Below, one piece after another: positions 1 to 4,811 of a DNA stretch of 6,000 bases; the stretch's first letter is position 1, and every line of letters begins with the position of its first letter. The stretch covers positions 1-6,000 of the forward strand of contig JACMOF010000277.1 in assembly GCA_014378155.1 (NCBI GenBank), in the 5' to 3' direction. Position numbers and translations under genes: made by a program. The notes below the pieces were generated by a model. The model searched no databases and was not told the DNA's origin. It saw only the letters and a program-made list of their open reading frames with translations. Origin of the DNA: Caulobacter sp. (GTDB lineage: Bacteria > Pseudomonadota > Alphaproteobacteria > Caulobacterales > Caulobacteraceae).

Positions 1-56
1 AACGCCCGGACTTCGTCGCGGAAGGCGACGTCTTCAGGCGAGAAATCGAGGTTCAT
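1..56 (-). CDS. Acyl-CoA dehydrogenase, N-terminal fragment (cut by window edge)
   Basis: Only the first 18 codons are inside the window. They read MNLDFSPEDVAFRDEVRA, the typical opening of acyl-CoA dehydrogenases (a short beta strand followed by a helix with the pattern FS.E..AFRDEVR), the flavoenzymes that introduce the alpha-beta double bond into acyl-CoA thioesters. The ATG at 56 is preceded by GGGAG about 7 bases upstream, which supports this start. The FAD-binding and catalytic regions lie outside, so the substrate class (fatty acid, branched-chain or other acyl-CoA) cannot be told. It is transcribed in the same direction as cobT, but a 132-base gap with hairpin and operator-like motifs argues for its own promoter. 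Confidence 0.75.
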   Translation of the reverse strand, partial: MNLDFSPEDVAFRDEVRA

Positions 57-188
57 GGCGGGCTCCCGGGAAATCGGCCTCTCAAGGGGCCGTCTTGACT
101 GTCGGGAGTCACAATAGGGTTCGAACGCGCGTTTGGAAAGATGACCTTAGCGTCAACGTAAACAACGATCAGTTTTGAACGGAAATGG
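57..188 (-). promoter_or_regulatory. Leader and probable promoter/operator region of the acyl-CoA dehydrogenase gene
   Basis: This 132-base gap contains three visible elements. A 7-bp stem with a 4-base loop (75-81 with 86-92, one G-T pair) lies just upstream of the ribosome binding site, in the would-be mRNA leader. A perfect 10-bp palindrome AACGCGCGTT is at 124-133. TTAGCGTCAACGTAAA at 147-162 has a partly palindromic ACGT-type core; its right half, ACGTAAA, resembles the recalled motif of LiuR-type MerR regulators of branched-chain and fatty acyl-CoA catabolism. The upstream gene being an acyl-CoA dehydrogenase makes such an operator plausible, but the match is partial and no clear -35/-10 pair was found. 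Confidence 0.4.
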
Positions 189-1070
189 CTACCGGACCTC
201 GCAGGCCAGCCGCACCAAGGCCAGGGCGGTGACACCGCCGACCCCCTCCTCCTCGACGATGTCCAGGTCGATCAGGGGCCGCTTGTCCAAGACCTGGAGC
301 AGCCGCGCATGGCCCTTTGCCGTCCCGACGTGGGCGGCCTGGCAGTGGGCGATCAACGCCGGATCGATCATATGCAACACGGCGGCCGCGGCGCAGGCGG
401 CATAACCATCGAGCAGAACCGGAATCTTCTGCACCCGGGCCGCCAGGATCGCGCCGACCAGGGCGGCGGTCTCGCGTCCACCGAGCTGACGCAGGACTTG
501 CAGAGGATCGGACAGATCGTCCTCAGCGGCGGCGCGGGCCACGGCGGCGGCCACCGGCTCGGGCGCCTCGGTCCAGTCGGCGGCGTCTCCGCCGAACAGG
601 GCCAAGGCGATAGTCGCGGCGGTACGCACGGTCTCGGCGGCGATGACGCCTGGGATCAGCAGATCTGGCTGCTTGGCCAGGGCCTCCATACCGAACGCCA
701 TCGTCGCGGCGCACTCCTTCTCGCTCATCGAGGCTTTTGAGGCCGCATCTGGCGTCGGACGATCGACGGCCAGGTCGAAGGCTTCCAGTCCCGCCCCCTG
801 AGCGCCAGCGATACGGCATACATTGGCCCCGCCCGAGGCCACGGCCTCCAGGCGAGCGCGGGCGTAACCCCTCGGCCCCACGCCCTGAACCGCGCCGGCA
901 TACAGGGCGACCACGGGACGCAGCACGACAGGCGGCGTCTTGCCGGTCCAGGCCGTCAGCCAGGCCGAGAGCTCGGCCAGACGATCGCCGCCGGGGGGAG
1001 CGCAGGCGATTGGCGCGGACGGCGCGTCGGCCGCCAGCTTGCGGATGTCGTCGAATGGAGAAGTGGTCAT
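189..1070 (-). CDS. cobT: Divergent nicotinate-nucleotide--dimethylbenzimidazole phosphoribosyltransferase (CobT-like)
   Basis: A 293-residue cytoplasmic protein of the CobT family, which transfers phosphoribose from nicotinate mononucleotide to dimethylbenzimidazole (or another base) to make the alpha-ribotide of the cobamide lower ligand. The C-terminal half matches the family well: [13 protein letters not shown] followed by [11 protein letters not shown] (188-212), PVLLDGY then an Ala-rich helix (217-230), HVGTAKGH (247-254) and EEEGVGG (273-279), in which Glu275 aligns with the family's C-terminal catalytic glutamate. The N-terminal half is poorly conserved: the usual ADHGV and GEMGIGNTT stretches appear as YAGAVQGV (57-64) and [12 protein letters not shown] (141-152). 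It is also shorter than the usual 340 or so residues. The ATG at 1070 opens the N-terminal helix, but no strong ribosome binding site precedes it. No other cob gene is adjacent. Family assignment is firm; activity and substrate are less certain. Confidence 0.8.
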   Translation of the reverse strand: MTTSPFDDIRKLAADAPSAPIACAPPGGDRLAELSAWLTAWTGKTPPVVLRPVVALYAGAVQGVGPRGYARARLEAVASGGANVCRIAGAQGAGLEAFDLAVDRPTPDAASKASMSEKECAATMAFGMEALAKQPDLLIPGVIAAETVRTAATIALALFGGDAADWTEAPEPVAAAVARAAAEDDLSDPLQVLRQLGGRETAALVGAILAARVQKIPVLLDGYAACAAAAVLHMIDPALIAHCQAAHVGTAKGHARLLQVLDKRPLIDLDIVEEEGVGGVTALALVRLACEVR

Positions 1071-1154
1071 GGGCGCGGACTTAAGCCAGCCCGCGCCCGA
1101 TGCAAGGGCGTTCGCCGGGTCGCCTCTTGCGCCGACCGGCAGGAGGGGCGAACT
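1071..1154. promoter_or_regulatory. Divergent intergenic region between cobT and the DUF1289 gene
   Basis: This 84-base, GC-rich gap must hold the start signals of both divergent genes. No convincing -35/-10 hexamers or palindromes were seen. The only clear signal is the purine-rich AGGAGG at 1141-1146, the ribosome binding site of the plus-strand gene. Confidence 0.4.
1141..1146 (+). promoter_or_regulatory. Shine-Dalgarno site that decides the DUF1289 start
   Basis: AGGAGG is a full-strength ribosome binding site. It lies 8 bases before the TTG at 1155 but 14 bases before the in-frame ATG at 1161. The spacing favours initiation at TTG. Confidence 0.6.
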
Positions 1155-1388
1155 TTGACCATGACCTTGGCCGCTCCATCCTCTCCACCCCGCCCCATCG
1201 CGACACCCTGCGTGAAGGTGTGCGCGGTGGATGGGCGGACCGGGGTCTGCCTGGGATGCAGACGAACCCTTCCGGAGATCGCCGGGTGGGCGCGCCTGAG
1301 CGACGAGGAGCGGGCGGCGATCATGACCGCCCTGCCCCTGCGCCCTGACCCCGTGGCCAGCCTGACGGCCGACCTGGGTTCGCCTTGA
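1155..1388 (+). CDS. DUF1289 family small four-cysteine protein
   Basis: A 77-residue protein (75 if the ATG at 1161 is used). The core reads PCVKVC at 18-23 and CLGC at 32-35, giving C-x3-C-x8-C-x2-C (Cys19, Cys23, Cys32, Cys35). It is followed by [20 protein letters not shown], the standard DUF1289 pattern. The cysteines could bind zinc or an iron-sulfur cluster; the family has no established function known to me. There is no signal peptide, so it is presumably cytoplasmic. The proline-rich first 16 residues look disordered. The gene is monocistronic here, divergent from cobT, and its stop lies only 5 bases from the convergent stop of the downstream minus-strand gene, leaving no room for a dedicated terminator. 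Confidence 0.85.
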   Translation: MTMTLAAPSSPPRPIATPCVKVCAVDGRTGVCLGCRRTLPEIAGWARLSDEERAAIMTALPLRPDPVASLTADLGSP

Positions 1389-1393
1389 ACGTC

Positions 1394-1726
1394 CTAGTTC
1401 GCGGCGGAGGCGTTGAGCCAGGCCGAGCAGGCGCCCGAGCGTTCAGCCAGCAATTTTTCCTTCTTGGAGCCTTGGGCCTTGTCGCCTTCCTTCTGGGCGG
1501 CGGTGATCTTGTTGCCGGCCGAGACGCGAACCGGCAGTTCGCGAGCGCTGCCTTCCTGCTTCAGGAAGGTGTCGATGTTGCTGGTGTCCAACTTGCCGAG
1601 CCCTTCCGACGCGGCCAGGCCGCGGCAGCGAGCGGCTTGCAGGAATTCATAGTTGCTGGTTCCGGCCTGGGCGGCGCCCGCCAGAGCGGAAACGGCGACG
1701 ACGGTCGCAACGATGATCTTATGCAT
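1394..1726 (-). CDS. Small secreted protein of unknown function
   Basis: A 110-residue protein that I do not recognise as a named family. Residues 1-21 form a classic Sec signal peptide: MHK, a hydrophobic stretch, then AGAAQA with cleavage predicted before Gly22. The mature part of about 89 residues has two cysteines (Cys34 and Cys100), near its start and end, which could form a disulfide in the periplasm. The segment around residues 72-95 is rich in Lys, Glu, Gln and Ala (KITAAQKEGDKAQGSKKEK) and is probably helical. The start is supported by GAGGA 8 bases before the ATG at 1726. Signal peptide and codon use are typical of a real gene. Expression is probably driven from the AT-rich region upstream. 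Confidence 0.75.
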   Translation of the reverse strand: MHKIIVATVVAVSALAGAAQAGTSNYEFLQAARCRGLAASEGLGKLDTSNIDTFLKQEGSARELPVRVSAGNKITAAQKEGDKAQGSKKEKLLAERSGACSAWLNASAAN

Positions 1727-2000
1727 GGCGGTGTTCCTCGATAAACATTTACTTGCCGCGAGGCATTTGCCGCGAATTGCGCAAGAACTTAAGTTAAATC
1801 GAAGTCATATTGCACATTACCTAAGTGTAATCTCACACAACAACAGTATTACAGTTTTTTAACTTGCAGTAAGATTATTGTTTAATTAACTACAATGGGT
1901 CGCGTATCTGTCGATTCACGGGTTGAAAACCCATTCGCGACTATTCTCCCCGCAACGGCCGTAGAAACGGTCAGCAAGCCTGTATGGCGGGGTGACTTCG
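1727..2000. promoter_or_regulatory. AT-rich divergent intergenic region with repeats and probable promoters
   Basis: The 274 bases separate two divergent genes for exported proteins. Positions 1785-1896 are only about 28% GC (31 of 112), in strong contrast to the flanks. Visible elements: TTGCCGCG directly repeated at 1753-1760 and 1767-1774; an inverted pair ATTAC/GTAAT at 1816-1820 and 1827-1831, with another ATTAC at 1848-1852; GTGT/ACAC flanking 6 bases at 1825-1838; a -10-like TACAAT at 1891-1896 facing the protease gene, without a well-spaced -35; and a small hairpin, GGGTT/AACCC, at 1920-1932 in that gene's leader. The upstream region of the minus-strand gene has no clear hexamer pair. 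No coding signal was found. Confidence 0.5.
1989..1995 (+). promoter_or_regulatory. Shine-Dalgarno site that decides the protease start
   Basis: GGGGTGA matches the anti-Shine-Dalgarno complement (GAGGTGA) at six of seven bases and ends 5 bases before the ATG at 2001. The in-frame GTG at 1992 lies inside this motif and is therefore an unlikely start. Confidence 0.6.
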
Positions 2001-2501
2001 ATGCTCAAGTTCGTGACCATCGCGATCGTAGGCGCGCTCTCTGCGGTCGGGGCGGCGAAAGCCGTCGTATCGCTGGATGATCTGCGCCAGCCGGACCTGC
2101 GCGGCTCGGCCCCTGCTACCGCCTCCATCGACGACGGCGCGGCCCAGATCGTCAAGGGTCCAGACGGCCACTTCTGGGCCGAGGCCAAGGTCGATGGCCG
2201 CGCTATTCGCTTCCTGATCGACACGGGCGCCACCACGGTCGCCCTGAGCCAGACCGACGCCCAGCGCCTGGGCATCGACGTCCGCAAGCTCGATTATCGT
2301 TACACGGTGATGACCGCGTCCGGCCAAGCCCGGGCCGCTTCGGTCAAGCTGGCCAGCGTGGCGGTGGCCGGCGCGCAGGTTCGCGACGTCGACGCCATGG
2401 TCATCGAGCACGGCCTGGACACGTCGCTGCTGGGCATGAGCTATCTGGGCCGCCTCTCCAGTTTCCAAGCCACGCCGCGCGCGCTGGTCCTGCGGTCGTA
2501 G
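2001..2501 (+). CDS. Retropepsin-like aspartic protease, TIGR02281 type, exported or membrane-anchored
   Basis: A 166-residue protein. Residues 1-21 (MLKFVTIAIVGALSAVGAAKA) form a signal peptide or N-terminal membrane anchor, which places the rest in the periplasm. The protease domain starts near residue 57 (HFWAEAKVDG) and contains the catalytic motif FLIDTGATTVALS, with Asp74-Thr75-Gly76, followed by AQRLGID. The second family signature, LLGMSYLGRL, spans about 143-152. This is a single-domain clan AA aspartic protease, so it should act as a homodimer with one DTG per subunit. Length and architecture fit the bacterial TIGR02281 group, whose physiological substrates are unknown to me. The start is chosen from the ribosome binding site at 1989-1995. 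It converges on dusA with 3 bases between the stop codons. Confidence 0.88.
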   Translation: MLKFVTIAIVGALSAVGAAKAVVSLDDLRQPDLRGSAPATASIDDGAAQIVKGPDGHFWAEAKVDGRAIRFLIDTGATTVALSQTDAQRLGIDVRKLDYRYTVMTASGQARAASVKLASVAVAGAQVRDVDAMVIEHGLDTSLLGMSYLGRLSSFQATPRALVLRS

Positions 2502-2504
2502 GGC

Positions 2505-3521
2505 TTAGCTCGCGATCCTCTCGGCGAAGCGCGCCTCGCGGGCGTCCATCGCCTGGCGGACAGCGGCGGCCGCCCGATCGACGACGTTCAGCCCCGCGTC
2601 GGGGCCGACCCCCTCGACCGTGAGTATCCGGCGCCAGGCCCGCGCGCCCGGCAGGCCGTGGAACAGACCCAGCATGTGCCGGCTCATGGCCGCCAAATGC
2701 ACGCCCGTCGCCAATTGCTTGGCCATATAAGGTTTGTAAAGCTCGACGGCCTCGAAGGCGTCGATATCTCGCCCTTCGCCGAACACCCGCCGGTCGACCT
2801 GACCCAACAGGCCCGGCTCGTGATAGGCCGCGCGGCCCAGCATCACCCCGTCCACGAGCTCAAGCTGCGCCAATGCAACATCCAGATCGGGGACTCCGCC
2901 ATTGATGATGATCGTGAGATCCGGGCGCTGGGCCTTCAGGCGATGGACCAATGGATAGTCCAAAGGCGGTACGTCGCGGTTTTCCTTGGGTGACAGCCCC
3001 TTCAACCAGGCTTTGCGAGCATGGACCACGAAGGTCGAAACGCCAGCTTTCGCCGACAAATCGACAAGTTCGAACAGGCTCTGTTCCGGATCCTGGTCAT
3101 CGACGCCGATCCGACACTTGACCGTCACCGGCACGGACACCGCCGCCGCCATCGCCGCCATGCAGTCGGCCACCAGCGCCGGCTCGCGCATCAGGCAAGC
3201 GCCGAACCGGCCGCTCTGCACGCGGTCGGATGGGCAGCCTACATTCAAATTGATCTCGTCATAGCCGAAGTCCTCGCCAATCTTGGCCGCGGCCGCCAGG
3301 TCGGCGGGGTCGGAACCACCCAACTGCAGGGCCACCGGATGCTGGCCATCGTCGAAGCCGAGGAGCTTTTCGCGATCGCCGTTCAGCACGGCGCCGCTGG
3401 TGACCATTTCCGAATAGAGCAGCATCCGGCGAGACAGCACGCGATGCAACGACCGACAGTGACGGTCGCTCCAGTCCATCATAGGCGCACAAGAGAATCT
3501 ATGTGATTGAAATTGCTGCAT
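2505..3521 (-). CDS. dusA: tRNA-dihydrouridine(20/20a) synthase DusA
   Basis: A 338-residue flavoenzyme that reduces U20/U20a in the tRNA D-loop to dihydrouridine using FMN and NADPH. Length and motifs fit DusA throughout: HRFSCAPMMDWSDRHCR (7-23), FMN-contacting LQLGG (65-69), the catalytic-loop motif NLNVGCPSDRVQSGRFGACLM (91-111) with Cys96 as the general acid, VKCRIG (134-139), VVHARKAWLKGLSPKENR (165-182), INGG (206-209) and MLGRAAYHEP (227-236); the C-terminal helical tRNA-binding domain begins near 255 and contains RHMLGLFHGLPGARAWRR (281-298). The ATG at 3521 is the only start that keeps the conserved N terminus, but no Shine-Dalgarno precedes it; the leader reads GTTAAAA. The first 13 codons are oddly AT-rich (41% GC) and use CAA, TCA, AGA and TCT, unlike the rest, suggesting they came with the adjacent integrase element. 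Confidence 0.95.
   Translation of the reverse strand: MQQFQSHRFSCAPMMDWSDRHCRSLHRVLSRRMLLYSEMVTSGAVLNGDREKLLGFDDGQHPVALQLGGSDPADLAAAAKIGEDFGYDEINLNVGCPSDRVQSGRFGACLMREPALVADCMAAMAAAVSVPVTVKCRIGVDDQDPEQSLFELVDLSAKAGVSTFVVHARKAWLKGLSPKENRDVPPLDYPLVHRLKAQRPDLTIIINGGVPDLDVALAQLELVDGVMLGRAAYHEPGLLGQVDRRVFGEGRDIDAFEAVELYKPYMAKQLATGVHLAAMSRHMLGLFHGLPGARAWRRILTVEGVGPDAGLNVVDRAAAAVRQAMDAREARFAERIAS
3473..3521. other. Putative att junction at the 5' end of dusA
   Basis: On the dusA strand, the 39 bases from the start codon (3521 down to 3483) have 16 G or C and only 4 of 13 codons ending in G or C. The next 32 codons, from the ATG ATG of APMMDW onward, have 26 of 32 ending in G or C. The break falls in the most conserved part of the dusA N terminus, as expected if recombination occurred inside the gene and an incoming element rebuilt its start. 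The exact crossover cannot be fixed without the empty site, and the direct repeat expected at the other end was not seen in this window. Confidence 0.4.
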
Positions 3522-3635
3522 TTTTAACGTACATTCAAAGAGTTAGATAAGCGGCGTGTACACCTAAAATACGCTGAAACACGCCACTTTTCGCCACGGT
3601 ACGACGCCTCACTGTACACAGGGAGTACACGAAAA
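3522..3635 (+). promoter_or_regulatory. Repeat-rich region upstream of the integrase (candidate arm sites or operator)
   Basis: This gap lies between the divergent starts of dusA and the integrase. It contains the perfect palindrome GTGTACAC (3556-3563), with the hexamer GTACAC recurring at 3614-3619 and 3625-3630, the last two 11 bp apart. CGCCAC occurs twice, 10 bp apart (3582-3587 and 3592-3597). An inverted repeat pairs GGCGTGT (3553-3559) with ACACGCC (3579-3585). A -10-like TAAAAT sits at 3565-3570, directly after the palindrome; no good -35 was found. GGGAG at 3621-3625 is the ribosome binding site for the TTG at 3636 (10-base spacing). The dusA-proximal part is AT-rich. Confidence 0.5.
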
Positions 3636-4703
3636 TTGGCCACGTTCGTGAAGCTCCCGTCCGGGTCCTGGCGCGCCGTTGTCCGCCGCAAGGGGCGCTA
3701 TATAAGCGAGACCTTCCACCGGCGCGAGGACGCGCGGCGTTGGGCCACGGCGGCCGAGAGCACCATCGATCGGGGCGGCAAGCCCAAGTCCACCCGCATC
3801 GCGGACAAGCGGACCCTGGTTGACCTGATCGATCTGCATATCGAAGACCTCAAGTCGGTCGGCAAGAAGATCGGTCGAACCAAGCTCGACATGCTTAAGA
3901 TGTTGAAGGCCGATCCGGTCGGGAAGCTGAAGTTCGCCGAACTGGACCGCCTTCCGCTCATCGCTTTTGGCAAGCGCCGCGCCAAGGGCGGCGCGGGTCC
4001 CGTGACGGTGGGCATGTATATCGGCACGATCAAGACCGTCCTGATCAGCGTCGCTGCGCTACATGACATTGAGACCAAGCCCGACCAGGTGGATGTGGCG
4101 CGTGTCGCCCTCACCCACCTCGGCCTGATCGGCAAGAGCAACGAGCGTGATCGGCGTCCCACCGACGAGGAACTTGAGCGGCTGTTTCTCTACTTCGACA
4201 CCATGAACCGCCTGACCTTGCCGATGTCGCGGATTATGAAGTTCGCCATCGCCACAGCCATGCGCCAAGACGAGATTTGTCGCGTCGTTTGGGACGACTA
4301 CCTGGCCCGCACAAAGATGCTGATCATTCGGGACCGAAAGGACCCTCGAAACAAGGCCGGCAACGACCAGAGGATCCCACTCCTGGCCGCGTCTGGTTTC
4401 GACGCGGTGGTCTTGATCGAGGTGCAGCGCGAGCTTCGGCGCAACGCCGAACAACGCATCTTCCCGTATAACGGCAAGTCGATCAGCGCCGCCTTCACAC
4501 GGGCCTGCGCCAAGCTGGCGATCAACGACCTCCGCTTCCACGATCTCCGCCACGAGGGCACCAGCCGTTTGTTCGAGCTGGGCCTGCGCATCGAACAGGC
4601 CGCTCTGGTCAGCGGCCACAAGGATTGGAAGATGCTCAAGCGCTACACCCACCTCCGCCCGGAATCGATTCACGACGTCCTAGCTGGCAGAACGGCGGCC
4701 TGA
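3636..4703 (+). CDS. int: Tyrosine recombinase / site-specific integrase, likely dusA-associated
   Basis: A 355-residue tyrosine recombinase that cuts and rejoins att sites by way of a 3'-phosphotyrosine. Residues 1-47 (MATFVKLPSGSWRAVVRRKG through FHRREDARRWA) form an N-terminal arm-type DNA-binding module. A core-binding SAM-like domain follows at about 55-165, and the catalytic domain at about 172-350. Active-site residues are all present: Arg210 (ATAMRQDEICR), Lys235 (IRDRKDPRNK), His302 and Arg305 (HDLRHEG), His328 (SGHKDW) and Tyr337 (LKRYTHLRPE), so it looks intact. The start is TTG, chosen because MAT..K is the usual opening of such integrases and GGGAG lies 10 bases upstream. It begins 114 bases from the dusA start and reads away from it, the position of integrases that target the 5' end of dusA. 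No excisionase, cargo or second att was seen before selU. Confidence 0.93.
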   Translation: MATFVKLPSGSWRAVVRRKGRYISETFHRREDARRWATAAESTIDRGGKPKSTRIADKRTLVDLIDLHIEDLKSVGKKIGRTKLDMLKMLKADPVGKLKFAELDRLPLIAFGKRRAKGGAGPVTVGMYIGTIKTVLISVAALHDIETKPDQVDVARVALTHLGLIGKSNERDRRPTDEELERLFLYFDTMNRLTLPMSRIMKFAIATAMRQDEICRVVWDDYLARTKMLIIRDRKDPRNKAGNDQRIPLLAASGFDAVVLIEVQRELRRNAEQRIFPYNGKSISAAFTRACAKLAINDLRFHDLRHEGTSRLFELGLRIEQAALVSGHKDWKMLKRYTHLRPESIHDVLAGRTAA

Positions 4704-4811
4704 TCCCCACTCGACTGTCGCATCGCGGGCGGCGGTCTGACGACAGGCGAGCCTAGCGCTTCCGCAAGCCGACCTTGCAGTATCCGCCGGCGATAGCCCG
4801 CCATTGTGGTC
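4704..4811. other. Short convergent intergenic region between integrase and selU
   Basis: These 108 bases lie between the two convergent stop codons. They contain only weak inverted repeats (for example AGGC/GCCT around 4744-4753 and GCTT/AAGC around 4758-4769) and no T-run, so no intrinsic terminator is called. No copy of the dusA start region was found, so this does not look like the far att site. Confidence 0.4.

Noticed and set aside
309..740. Long open frame antisense to cobT
   Set aside because: It is a GC-rich shadow with no recognisable motif, and the minus-strand frame carries clear CobT signatures.
1822..1837. CRP-type site around TCACA at 1833-1837
   Set aside because: The left half-site at the required distance is TAAGT rather than TGTGA.
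1859..1890. CtrA-like TTAA boxes in the AT-rich intergenic region
   Set aside because: The TTAA pairs do not have the N7 spacing of the CtrA box (one pair fits only as TTAA-N6-GTAA, another has no spacer). TTAA is common in any 28% GC stretch.
1914..1950. T-arm-like sequence (GGGTTGAAAACCC) suggesting a tRNA or tRNA remnant
   Set aside because: The loop lacks the TTC of a T-loop, the arms do not fit the 5-bp/7-base T-arm geometry, and no acceptor, anticodon or D-arm can be built around it.
3494..3531. Short upstream frame overlapping the dusA start (ATG at 3531, about 11 codons, minus strand)
   Set aside because: No ribosome binding site and no conserved product; too short to support as a gene or leader peptide.
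4059..4673. Long open frame antisense to the integrase
   Set aside because: The plus strand has the complete set of tyrosine recombinase residues. The antisense product has no family features and is explained by high-GC codon structure.
4711..4729. ACTGTCG and CATCGCG shared between the integrase 3' flank and the dusA N-terminal coding sequence, suggesting a second att site
   Set aside because: The match is in inverted orientation relative to dusA and the two heptamers have different spacing (0 versus 7 bases). Flanking att sites should be direct repeats, so this is probably chance.
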